Source: Clostridium sp. CAG:169 (GTDB taxonomy: Bacteria; Bacillota; Clostridia; Oscillospirales; Ruminococcaceae). From it: a DNA stretch of 25,832 nt. Shown here piece by piece: positions 8,948-15,729 of this stretch (positions are counted from its first letter, which is position 1; the number at the start of each line of letters is the position of its first letter). The notes beneath the pieces are model-generated. The model made no database searches. It saw only the letters and a list, made by a program, of their open reading frames with translations, and was not told the DNA's origin. The translations under genes and the position numbers were made by a program. Where the stretch lies: the NCBI GenBank assembly GCA_000435195.1, contig FR880188.1:1-25832 (forward strand), read 5' to 3'.

Positions 8948-9346
8948 ATGGTTACAAAACCATTTTATATTCATCAAAAGCAACCGGCCCAAAGTTTTAT
9001 ACGCCTACCCAATTTTCTGTTTGAGTCACCAAGTTTTTGCTCCTTGTCAAGCTAAGCCAAACTGTTGTATGCGATGATCCTGCGTCGAACGGACTTGTCC
9101 CGCAAAAACGGATGGGCTGACGAGTATGGGAAGATTTATCTGTATTACCCCATCAACGAGGTGTGTGAGTTGCTGCACTGTGGCCGCCAAAAAGCAGTGG
9201 ACACGCTGCGGGAGCTGCAATATGCCGATCTTGTGTCCATCAAAAAACAGGGATGTGGAAAACCCAACCGTATCTACCCAAAACACTATGACGCGGTTTC
9301 GAACACCGACTTCAAGAAATCCGGTTGCGGAACGCCGGAAGACTGA
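8948..9346 (+). pseudogene. repA: RepA_N-type plasmid replication initiator, interrupted
   Basis: From the ATG at 8948 (ribosome binding site GGAGG at 8935-8939, ideal spacing) the frame reads MVTKPFYIHQKQPAQSFIRL..., the N-terminal winged-helix DNA-binding domain of RepA_N initiators. It has the typical LPNFLFESPSF and, after a stop, LYAMILRRTDLSRKNGW and LYYPINEVCELLHCGRQKAV. Codon 36 is TAA (9053-9055) where the family has Glu, consistent with one G-to-T change. The frame ends at 9346 after about 130 residues, while initiators of this family are usually around 300. The lost C-terminus shows traces in other frames until about 9470. An internal start after the stop would lack part of the DNA-binding fold. 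It marks former plasmid or integrative-element DNA. Confidence 0.8.
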
Positions 9347-9667
9347 AAAACGAGTCTAATAAGTACGGTAATCCGCTTTCTTGAAGTACGAAAACCAGAT
9401 GGTAGATAAAAAGAAAAAGATAAATATACTCAGTTTAATTCGATTCATTCCCTTCCTATCCGAGCTATTTTGTGTGGGATTTTCTGGTGAAAACCCCGGA
9501 AGGGAAGGGGTGGGAACGGAGCTCTATGAGAATTTTCTCAGGTTTTGAAATGATCTGTCTCTCCTCTGTGTATGGGAACAATCTTTGGCAGCTGTGTATC
9601 GCCGGGAAGGAGTGTGAGATGGACTGAAGTTGAGCCAGTAAGGTTTTGCTGTTGGGGCAACTCACCC
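9347..9667. other. Decayed repA tail and unassigned DNA
   Basis: No credible gene. The first 120 bases look like out-of-frame remains of the RepA variable middle region (Lys/Asn-rich in one frame). The rest shows no strong ribosome binding site or long frame. A short G/A-rich stretch, GGAAGGGAAGGGG, lies at about 9499-9511. Confidence 0.5.
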
Positions 9668-9841
9668 ATGGTCGGCCAAGAAAATCATCAGAATCCATAC
9701 AAAATTGAACTACCACAGTCCATCATAGATTCCTTCGCCCGATTCCTCGCACCTGAAATCCAGAAATTATTCGCCAGCGAAGAAGGGCGAAAGGAATTGG
9801 AAACATGGAAAAAGAAGTATTCTGATAAAAGTGAGGAATGA
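9668..9841 (+). CDS. Small mobile-element-type protein of unknown function
   Basis: A 57-residue protein, MVGQENHQNPYKIELPQSII..., ending LETWKKKYSDKSEE. The part from YKIELPQSIIDSFARFLAPEIQKLF onwards resembles short acidic/amphipathic proteins common on clostridial integrative elements; I do not know their function. Longer starts back to 9572 add sequence that looks non-coding, so I prefer the ATG at 9668, although no clear ribosome binding site precedes it. It is followed 24 bp later by a good terminator, which supports a real transcription unit ending here. Confidence 0.5.
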   Translation: MVGQENHQNPYKIELPQSIIDSFARFLAPEIQKLFASEEGRKELETWKKKYSDKSEE

Positions 9842-9864
9842 AGTAAAGTTCAAAGATAATATGC

Positions 9865-9896
9865 AAAGGGGCGCCCTATTTTGGGTGTCCCTTTTT
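9865..9896 (+). terminator. Rho-independent terminator after the small ORF
   Basis: A stem of 12 bp (9865-9876 with 9883-9894, including G-T pairs) around a 6-base loop, followed by a T-run to 9896. It lies 24 bp downstream of the small element-type ORF. Confidence 0.8.
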
Positions 9897-9927
9897 GTCG
9901 CAGTAATGAGGAGGAACGGTTTGTTCC

Positions 9928-10080
9928 ATGGGGGTATTTCTCACACCTGAGATGGATAGGCGGTTTACCTACCCGCTCATGTTCGGTGCGTCGCGTTTTG
10001 CGATGTACCAGATTGAATCGAGAGCGCAGTGTCCTTACAGAGTAAAAATGCGGAATTCGAGCTCTTATTTGGAAGGATGA
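9928..10080 (+). CDS. Possible 50-residue ORF, unknown
   Basis: The reading MGVFLTPEMDRRFTYPLMFG... ends YLEG at a TGA. An AGGAGG lies at 9909-9914, but 13 bases from the ATG, longer than usual. The composition looks protein-like (aromatic and charged residues well mixed) and it sits between two mobile-element fragments. I do not recognise it; it could equally be remnant DNA. Confidence 0.3.
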   Translation: MGVFLTPEMDRRFTYPLMFGASRFAMYQIESRAQCPYRVKMRNSSSYLEG

Positions 10081-10090
10081 TACACCATAG

Positions 10091-10312
10091 CTATCGTTCT
10101 GAGTAAGGGGGGCGCTTTAAAAAGCCCTTTTGATGAAAACCATACTGCTCGATGGGATGGTATATTGCCACCCCATCTTCCAGGGTAGGCCCTATTTCAG
10201 AGCGTACCACACCATACACAAGGGTGTCGTAATTCACGACGCCCTCTGCTCTAAAATAGATCATAGGGTGCAGACATGAAAGCATTCGATAAGGAACGGT
10301 TTGCCCATTCAT
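10091..10312 (-). CDS. Possible 73-residue ORF, unknown, probably a remnant
   Basis: The reading MNGQTVPYRMLSCLHPMIYF... contains NYDTLVYGVVRSEIGPTLEDG, which looks like real protein sequence. The frame is also open upstream to 10570 apart from one TAG at 10316-10318. It may therefore be the tail of a longer gene broken by that stop, or a short gene with its own start. No ribosome binding site is visible at 10312. Function unknown. Confidence 0.35.
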   Translation of the reverse strand: MNGQTVPYRMLSCLHPMIYFRAEGVVNYDTLVYGVVRSEIGPTLEDGVAIYHPIEQYGFHQKGFLKRPPYSER

Positions 10313-10570
10313 TGACTAAGAGTTATGCCGCTTCACGACAGCCCTTGAGATAATCAGGGTGCAACGATTCGTCACATCTCTGCAAAGGGGCGGCATTTTA
10401 GCATACCCTTCAAAAGTGTTTGCAGAACGCGCAGCCACAGAATAAATTCTGTGTCCAGCGGGGGTATAGCACCCAACAAGCAGAGGATGTGAGTGTATAT
10501 GAACACTCGCATTGCTTGCGGTGATCTGCCTATTATGATTGGACACCGAATCCAAATAAGGCACGAGCAT
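10313..10570. other. Element-derived DNA without a supported gene
   Basis: An open minus-strand frame (10570-10316) ends at a TAG and lacks a ribosome binding site; its sequence does not look convincingly like protein. The stretch is the last block of the mobile mosaic before the ssrA terminator. Confidence 0.4.
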
Positions 10571-10572
10571 AT

Positions 10573-10615
10573 AAAAAACGAGGTTCAGGGCACATCGTGC
10601 CTTAAACCTCGTTTT
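10573..10615 (-). terminator. Terminator of ssrA (tmRNA)
   Basis: The outer stem pairs 10575-10585 with 10605-10615 (11 bp). An inner stem pairs 10589-10593 with 10597-10601 around the loop ATC. On the minus strand it ends in a run of six T. It lies about 80-120 bp beyond the tmRNA 3' end. The island DNA begins just past it. Confidence 0.88.
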
Positions 10616-10691
10616 GTGTTTTATGACATCACAGCCACACCCTTACGGCAAAGCCGCCTTTGAAAAAGTAGGTGTTCGTGTAATGTCCATC

Positions 10692-11081
10692 TGGTGGAGG
10701 CGAGGGGAATTGAACCCCTGTCCGAAAATCCATCCATACATCTTTCTCCGAGCGCAGTTTACCGTTTTTGCTCGAAAGAGCAGTTTCCCTTATGGATGCA
10801 CCGGCAAACAAGCACATCCGTTCGGTAGACTTTTATTCATCGGCAGTACAAGACACTCCTGCCTGACGTTCACCACTTCATAATGCCCAAACTAAAGCCG
10901 TGGTCCTCCTCAGCCGGACAGCTGCTTTTAATTAAGCAGCAACCGCCATTTCTTTGTTGAAATTTACGGTTGTAACGTTATTTTTAGCGTTTATATTTAA
11001 TAAACATGGACTTTTATAGAGGTGCCCGCCTCTGCTCGCTTGACATACTTCAAAATCCCCGTCGAAAGCCTGTACGCCCCC
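10692..11081 (-). ncRNA. ssrA: tmRNA (transfer-messenger RNA)
   Basis: A 390-base tmRNA that rescues stalled ribosomes together with SmpB. The 5' end GGGGGCG (11081 downwards) pairs with CGCCTCC before the encoded CCA at 10694-10692, giving a 7-bp acceptor stem with one wobble. The T-arm sequence GGGGTTCAATTCCCC is present. The tag reading frame runs from GCT at 10988 to TAA at 10932 and encodes AKNNVTTVNFNKEMAVAA. The tag ends in AVAA rather than the more usual ALAA, still a small-hydrophobic proteolysis signal. It lies 15 bp downstream of smpB on the same strand, probably one transcript. The tRNA-like 3' end faces the mobile mosaic. Confidence 0.97.
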
Positions 11082-11096
11082 GTATGGTAGAGATTT

Positions 11097-11561
11097 TTAA
11101 CGGACCCGTTCCTTCAACGCCCGGTCGATGGTCCGTTTTGCATCGCGCTTTGCCAGATCGTCGCGCTTGTCATACAGCTTTTTACCTTTGCACAGACCCA
11201 GCTCCACCTTTACCCTGCCGTTTTTGAAGTAGAGGGAAAGCGGAATCAGCGTCAAGCCCTCCTGCTTTAAGGTGCCGTAGAGCTTGAGAATCTCCCGTTT
11301 GTGCATCAGCAGCTTTCTGGGACGGATAGGGTCACGGTTGAAGATGTTTCCCTTTTCGTAAGGGGAAATGTGCATCTGCTTGATGAACAGCTCGCCGTTT
11401 TGGATGTCGCACCAGCTGTCCTTCAGATTGACCTGTCCTAAGCGCAGCGATTTGACCTCGGTGCCAAACAGCTCGATGCCTGCCTCATAGGTTTCCTGAA
11501 CAAAATAATCATGTCTTGCCTTTCGGTTGACCGCTATGCTCTTGGTCCCCGGTTGTTTCAT
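11097..11561 (-). CDS. smpB: SsrA-binding protein SmpB
   Basis: A 154-residue cytoplasmic RNA-binding protein that delivers tmRNA to stalled ribosomes. Typical features are KSIAVNRKARHDYFV at the N-terminus, GTEVKSLRLGQVNLKDSW, the HISPYEKGN segment, and the basic tail KRDDLAKRDAKRTIDRALK that folds in the decoding centre. Length is normal for the family. The start at 11561 has GGAGG eight bases upstream; a GTG three codons earlier is possible but lies too close to that site. It immediately precedes ssrA, so protein and RNA partner are made together. Confidence 0.97.
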   Translation of the reverse strand: MKQPGTKSIAVNRKARHDYFVQETYEAGIELFGTEVKSLRLGQVNLKDSWCDIQNGELFIKQMHISPYEKGNIFNRDPIRPRKLLMHKREILKLYGTLKQEGLTLIPLSLYFKNGRVKVELGLCKGKKLYDKRDDLAKRDAKRTIDRALKERVR

Positions 11562-11596
11562 CCTGCGCACCTCCCTGCTGTTGCTGTATTCATTTT

Positions 11597-11625
11597 ATTA
11601 TACCCCATTTTTTACAAAAATGCAA
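11597..11625 (-). promoter_or_regulatory. Promoter for smpB-ssrA
   Basis: On the minus strand, -35 TTGCAT (11625-11620) and -10 TATAAT (11602-11597) are separated by 17 bp, a near-consensus vegetative promoter. It lies about 35 bp upstream of the smpB start. Confidence 0.8.
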
Positions 11626-11782
11626 GCAGGAAAATTTCTCGTTTCTTCTTCGCAATGCGACAAAATAAAAAAACTATCGACAGCACTCCACTTTGCTGGG
11701 ATGATTGAACATGACCTGTAAAGGGTTTAAAAATCAAAACGACCCTCCCTCATTTTATATTTCTAAAATACTCCTCGTTTGC

Positions 11783-11811
11783 TTGCAAAAGTTCGAGAAA
11801 TTTTTTATACT
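11783..11811 (+). promoter_or_regulatory. Promoter for the yjdF leader
   Basis: -35 TTGCAA (11783-11788) and -10 TATACT (11806-11811) with a 17-bp spacer. Transcription would start near 11818, leaving a leader of about 165 bases that contains the riboswitch. The 157 bases between this and the smpB promoter show nothing else. Confidence 0.78.
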
Positions 11812-11834
11812 GAATTTGCCCAAACAATCATCAT

Positions 11835-11975
11835 ACAGACAAGGCGTACGGGCACACACCTTGTCCCTTCGGAAAAAACACAGTCCGGTCGGTAGTCCGG
11901 GCACAGGCGGCTGTCCCGCCTGTCAGTAACCTGCCTCCTAAGGTTGTCCCTCCGAATGGAATTTTTTTAGGAGGA
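11835..11975 (+). promoter_or_regulatory. yjdF-motif riboswitch (azaaromatic-sensing class), translational
   Basis: A structured GC-rich leader directly before a yjdF gene, the known location of the yjdF RNA motif (Rfam family yjdF), described as sensing azaaromatic compounds. Visible helices are 11839-11844 with 11859-11864, and a perfect 8-bp stem 11903-11910 with 11916-11923. At the 3' end, 11934-11941 (CCTCCTAA) is the exact complement of 11967-11974 (TTAGGAGG), which contains the ribosome binding site. A second CCCTCC at 11948-11953 could also pair with it. This supports ribosome-site masking rather than termination. I assign the class from gene context and structure, not from a covariance search. 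Confidence 0.8.
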
Positions 11976-11981
11976 ATCGAC

Positions 11982-12323
11982 ATGGACAAAATCCAAAGCA
12001 GCTTCACCGTATTCTTTGAGGACCCATTTTGGGTAGGTATCTTTGAGCGCCGACAACCGCACAAAGGTCAGGACCTCCTGACCGCTGCCAAGGTGACCTT
12101 CGGCGCACAGCCTACCGATGCACAGGTCTACGTCTATCTGCTGGAACATTACCACCAGCTGCGCTTTAGCCCTCCGGTGGATGCCAAACGTCCCCATGCG
12201 GTACACAATCCCAAGCGGATGCAGCGGCAAATCCAGCGCAGTCTGCGCTGTCAGGGCGGCTCAACCAAATCCCAGCAGGCGCTTGCTTTGATGCGTCAAC
12301 AGGATCACCGTCATAAGCAGTAA
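11982..12323 (+). CDS. yjdF: YjdF family protein (DUF2992)
   Basis: A 113-residue protein. The start MDKIQSSFTVFFEDPFWVGI and the segments TFGAQPTDAQVYVYLLEHYH and NPKRMQRQIQR are diagnostic for the YjdF/DUF2992 family. The biochemical role is unknown. Its control by a riboswitch for azaaromatics has led to the proposal that it protects against toxic aromatic heterocycles. The C-terminus is basic and Gln-rich, which suggests RNA or nucleic-acid contact, but that is only inference. The GGAGG ribosome binding site is 7 bases from the ATG and is the one that can be masked by the leader. The gene is monocistronic and closed by a terminator. Confidence 0.92.
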   Translation: MDKIQSSFTVFFEDPFWVGIFERRQPHKGQDLLTAAKVTFGAQPTDAQVYVYLLEHYHQLRFSPPVDAKRPHAVHNPKRMQRQIQRSLRCQGGSTKSQQALALMRQQDHRHKQ

Positions 12324-12351
12324 ATTTGTCCGTCGAGCGGCTGCAAAGCCG

Positions 12352-12380
12352 AAAAAAAGGACCCATCCGGGTCCTTTTTT
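12352..12380. terminator. Bidirectional terminator between yjdF and spoIVA
   Basis: The GC core pairs 12359-12364 with 12369-12374 around a 4-base loop. It is flanked by seven A on the left and six T on the right, so it works in both directions. It ends yjdF (plus) and, 11 bp beyond its stop, spoIVA (minus). Confidence 0.9.
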
Positions 12381-12390
12381 CTATCCTCTT

Positions 12391-13869
12391 TTACAGGATG
12401 ATGCAGATGAGTCCGCTGCATCCTTCGTTGATCATCCTCTCGATGGTTTCCTGCATTCGGATGCGTGCATCTGCCGGCAGTCGATAGAGCTTGTTGTGCA
12501 ACCCTTCGTTGACCAGCTCATGCAGCGATTTTCCAAAGATATTGCTTTCCCATATCTTCTGCGGAGCGCCTTCAAACTCCTCCAGCAGGCTCATCACCAG
12601 CTCCTCCGACTGCTTCTCGCTGCCGACAATCGGGCTGACCTCGGTGGTGATGTCCGCTCTCATCATGTGGATGGAAGGCGCCGATGCTTTCAGCCGCACA
12701 CCATACCGTCCACCCTGCTTGACAATCTGCGGCTCCTCCAGGGTCAGCTCCTCCAGCGACGGCATCACGATTCCATATCCGGTAGCTGCTACCTCCTCTA
12801 AAGCGCCTTTGACCTTATCATATTCCCGTTTCATCTGCGCCAGTTCACACAGGCAGGGCAGCAGACCCTCCTCTCCGCCTATCTCCAGACCGGTTGCCTC
12901 ACCTAAAATATCATAGAACAGATTCGGCTTCACTGTGATGGAAAGCATCACCTTGCCGTGTCCCAAATCCATACCGGTAATCTGTGCGCGCTGGATCTGC
13001 TCACATTCTTCAATCTGCTCCAGCTGTGCGGCAACATGGCTGATGCGGTGCAGTTGTCCGCAGCTGCGGCAGATGGCGTCATACAAAGCCGATTTGAGCC
13101 AGTGTCCCTGCTCCAACGACAAAATCCACCGCGGGATATTGACCTTGATCTCCTTGACCGGAAATTCCATCAAAACATTGGACAGCACCTGCCGGATGTC
13201 CGATTCACTCAAATCCAGGCAGTTGACCGCCAACACCGGCACGCCGTACTTCTGCTGCATCTGTTCGACCAGCTCCCTAGCAGCAGGACTGTGCGGTTGC
13301 TGGCAGTTGAGCAGCACTGCGAACGGCTTTTGCAGCTCCTGCAATTCCCGGATGACCCGCTCCTCTGCTTCCTCGTACTCCTCGCGCGGAATGTCACTGA
13401 TGGAGCCGTCGGTCGTCACCACCAGCCCGATGGTGGAATGTTCCTGGATGACCTTTTGTGTGCCAATCTCCGCTGCCATATTGAACGGGATTTCCTCATC
13501 GAACCACGGGGTCATCACCATGCGCGGCTGCTCGTTTTCGATGTATCCCAGCGAACTTGGCACGATGTACCCCACACAGTCGATCATGCGGACATTGAGC
13601 CTTGCATTCTGATCTAACTCGATCTTCACTGCATCCTCCGGGATAAATTTCGGCTCGGTGGTCATGATGGTCCTGCCTGCTGCCGACTGCGGCAGCTCAT
13701 CGACCGCCCGCTCCTTGACAAATTCCCCTTCGATGTTTGGAATCACCAAATCCTCCATAAATCGCTTGATAAAGGTGGATTTTCCGGTGCGCACCGGTCC
13801 GACCACCCCGATATAAATATCACCGCCTGTGCGCTGGGCGATGTCGTTGTAGATATTGCGGCTATCCAT
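12391..13869 (-). CDS. spoIVA: Stage IV sporulation protein A, coat morphogenetic ATPase
   Basis: A 492-residue protein that hydrolyses ATP to polymerise into the basement layer of the spore coat on the outer forespore surface. Walker A GPVRTGKST is at residues 24-32. The switch-like region has GRTIMTTEPKFIPEDAV and DCVGYIVP. The C-terminus ends CSGLICIIL, as in other SpoIVA proteins, where the tip is needed for forespore targeting. Length matches the family (about 492). The start at 13869 has AGGAGGG upstream; a 10-residue longer reading is unlikely. It follows sipL by 37 bp on the same strand, so the two coat-assembly partners form an operon. The promoter upstream of sipL has sigma-E features, fitting mother-cell expression. 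Confidence 0.97.
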   Translation of the reverse strand: MDSRNIYNDIAQRTGGDIYIGVVGPVRTGKSTFIKRFMEDLVIPNIEGEFVKERAVDELPQSAAGRTIMTTEPKFIPEDAVKIELDQNARLNVRMIDCVGYIVPSSLGYIENEQPRMVMTPWFDEEIPFNMAAEIGTQKVIQEHSTIGLVVTTDGSISDIPREEYEEAEERVIRELQELQKPFAVLLNCQQPHSPAARELVEQMQQKYGVPVLAVNCLDLSESDIRQVLSNVLMEFPVKEIKVNIPRWILSLEQGHWLKSALYDAICRSCGQLHRISHVAAQLEQIEECEQIQRAQITGMDLGHGKVMLSITVKPNLFYDILGEATGLEIGGEEGLLPCLCELAQMKREYDKVKGALEEVAATGYGIVMPSLEELTLEEPQIVKQGGRYGVRLKASAPSIHMMRADITTEVSPIVGSEKQSEELVMSLLEEFEGAPQKIWESNIFGKSLHELVNEGLHNKLYRLPADARIRMQETIERMINEGCSGLICIIL

Positions 13870-13906
13870 AAAGCGTTCCCTCCTTTTGATTGGCTGCACC
13901 TTTGAC

Positions 13907-15526
13907 CTAATGGGATAAAATCGGAATCAGCAGCATCTCCCGTTTGGACACTCCCGCCTGCGGGGAAAGTTCCAGCTGACTGTTGGCTTCCAGCACCGAC
14001 TGCATCGCCGTATGGTAGCGCTTTGCAATCTCCCACAGCGTTTCTCCGGCATCCGCATAGTAGATGGTCAGCGAACAATCCTGGTCATGCTCAATCGGTT
14101 TGCTTTCATCCACCGTTACCTCCTCCAGCAGATTACACCGCTTTAAACGGCAGAGCATCCCGCGCACCTGCACCTCGCAGCGCACCGCAAGATTGGCGGT
14201 TGTTCGGTTGTAGTCAAATCCCACCACCGTCAGCTGCGGGCAAAACAGCAGCCGACTGTCGTCCCCTGCGCCTGCTGCAAACGGACATTCCATCTGCTCG
14301 GTCTTGTTATAAAACTGAATACTTCCGTCGGCATCCAGCGCCAGCAGGCACAAATCCAGATTGACCTGAAGGACTGCCGTCTGTTTCCCCTCCTGCTCCT
14401 CAAAGCGGACGGCACTGCCGCTGACCTGACCCCAGCCGGACAAAATTTCCTCCACCCCTTCCGGCAGCTCAACTTCTCCCTTATAAAGGCAACTTTCCTC
14501 CACCGGCTGCATCGACTCCAGAAAGCTTAAGGGGCGCAGCTGACCCTCGCACTCGTAGCGGGTGGAATAACAGTCATCCGCTACCTGCGCCTGTTGAATC
14601 CGACAGACCTGCGCAGTAGCGCTGACCTTTGCTTCCAGCTCGAAGAGGGTGTTTTCCCCATTTTGGTCCAACTTTGGTGAAATTTCCAGCTCGCACAGGC
14701 TGTAATCTGCCAGGCAAAGACAGCCATCGTCCGCTCCGGGCGCATCAATGACCGCACTGATGGGCAAAACAAAATCCATCTGCTGGATGTTTTCCTTTTC
14801 CGATTGTGCGCCCTCCTCGGTGGAGGATTCTCCATTGTACAGCACGGTAATGCGCAGCTCACCCTTGGTCACGATTTTCCCGGAAATCAGCTTGTGGTCG
14901 CTCATCACCGCACATCCGCGCGAAGAAATCATGCTGCGCACTGCCGGCTTTGACCCACCCAGCTCCAGCTCTTCACGGATGTCGATGATCTCCCGCGGCT
15001 GGGCAACAAAGCAGCACTGCTCGAGCATCCGTTTGCGCAGCTGCAAACCCTGTGGCTGCTGGGTATCCTCTGCGCTATCTCCAATCAGCTGCTGCTCCCC
15101 GGCGCTGAGTGCGCACACCCGATGGCTTAAAGAGAGCTTTAGCTCCAGCCTTCTTTTGCTGACTGCACGGCAGTTACAGTAGGAGGAATCCATCTGTGCC
15201 AGCACCAGCAGCCGCTGGGCTTCTCCCTTTAAATCGACCGTTTTGCTGTACGGCATTCGGGTGTCGATGCTGCGCAGCTGCAAAGAGGAACCTGCACTGT
15301 CCTCGCCCAGATACAAAAGATGGACGGTACACAGCCCTTCCAGGGTCATCTGCCTGCCCTGCACCTGGGTCGAAGATACGCAGGCGTTCACTGTGCATTT
15401 TAGAACCTTGACAATATCGGGACAATAATCCGGCAGGATGACATCGTTTTCCAGCGGAACTTCCACGACCGAATCATACACCACCTCATTTGCGCAGACT
15501 GCCTGCCTGATTGCATTACATTCCAT
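13907..15526 (-). CDS. sipL: SipL-like SpoIVA-interacting protein (DUF3794 repeats plus LysM)
   Basis: A 539-residue protein. The N-terminal part has the DUF3794/SPOCS pattern (VPLENDVILPDYCPDIVKVL), and related DUF3794 sequence recurs in the middle (VLPISAVIDAPGADD... and FNR-like GFDYNRTTANLAVRCEVQVRG). A C-terminal LysM domain lies at about residues 486-537 (YYADAGETLWEIAKRYHTAM...). This layout matches SipL of Clostridioides difficile, the clostridial functional counterpart of SpoVID, whose LysM domain binds SpoIVA during coat encasement. Immediate linkage to spoIVA here fits that role. The start at 15526 has GAGAGG upstream. Cysteines are numerous but form no obvious motif. Other DUF3794 proteins exist, but LysM plus linkage makes SipL the best call. 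Confidence 0.88.
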   Translation of the reverse strand: MECNAIRQAVCANEVVYDSVVEVPLENDVILPDYCPDIVKVLKCTVNACVSSTQVQGRQMTLEGLCTVHLLYLGEDSAGSSLQLRSIDTRMPYSKTVDLKGEAQRLLVLAQMDSSYCNCRAVSKRRLELKLSLSHRVCALSAGEQQLIGDSAEDTQQPQGLQLRKRMLEQCCFVAQPREIIDIREELELGGSKPAVRSMISSRGCAVMSDHKLISGKIVTKGELRITVLYNGESSTEEGAQSEKENIQQMDFVLPISAVIDAPGADDGCLCLADYSLCELEISPKLDQNGENTLFELEAKVSATAQVCRIQQAQVADDCYSTRYECEGQLRPLSFLESMQPVEESCLYKGEVELPEGVEEILSGWGQVSGSAVRFEEQEGKQTAVLQVNLDLCLLALDADGSIQFYNKTEQMECPFAAGAGDDSRLLFCPQLTVVGFDYNRTTANLAVRCEVQVRGMLCRLKRCNLLEEVTVDESKPIEHDQDCSLTIYYADAGETLWEIAKRYHTAMQSVLEANSQLELSPQAGVSKREMLLIPILSH

Positions 15527-15617
15527 ACCAATGACCTCTCTTTCCTTTTCCGGCAGCGGTCAGAGCCGGCTGTTTTGCCTGTGCTGCCGTCTGTCCGTGC
15601 AGATTTGTGTCTATCCA

Positions 15618-15646
15618 ATGGTATGAACTTCCTTGCTGCAATATGC
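15618..15646 (-). promoter_or_regulatory. Sigma-E-like promoter for sipL-spoIVA
   Basis: On the minus strand, GCATATT (15646-15640) and CATACCAT (15625-15618) are separated by exactly 14 bp. The B. subtilis sigma-E consensus is KMATATT-N14/15-CATACAHT, so the -35 matches fully and the -10 has one mismatch. Start of transcription near 15611, about 85 bp before sipL. Mother-cell control of spoIVA and its partner is established in other spore formers. Confidence 0.72.
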
Positions 15647-15650
15647 AGCA
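15634..15650. repeat. Inverted repeat between divergent promoters
   Basis: TGCTGCA (15634-15640), ATA, TGCAGCA (15644-15650) is a perfect 7-bp palindrome with a 3-base spacer. It covers the sigma-E -35 and ends one base before the vegetative -35 of the divergent gene. This is a possible operator for a dimeric regulator. Confidence 0.5.
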
Positions 15651-15651
15651 G

Positions 15652-15680
15652 TTGAAAGGATGGTGCAGATATGGTATACT
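15652..15680 (+). promoter_or_regulatory. Promoter for the small membrane protein gene
   Basis: -35 TTGAAA (15652-15657) and -10 TATACT (15675-15680) with a 17-bp spacer, a strong vegetative-type promoter. Transcription would start near 15687, about 43 bp before the start codon at 15730. Confidence 0.8.
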
Positions 15681-15729
15681 GAAAGTTGCACCAACAACTG
15701 CATCAATCTGGAAGGAGAACCCTTTGCTT

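Noticed and set aside
10316..10570. Minus-strand frame of 84 codons just left of the ssrA terminator
   Set aside because: No ribosome binding site, composition not protein-like, ends at a TAG; kept only as unassigned element DNA.
12958..13617. Plus-strand frames of 220 codons opposite spoIVA
   Set aside because: Shadows of spoIVA with no ribosome binding site and no protein-like composition.
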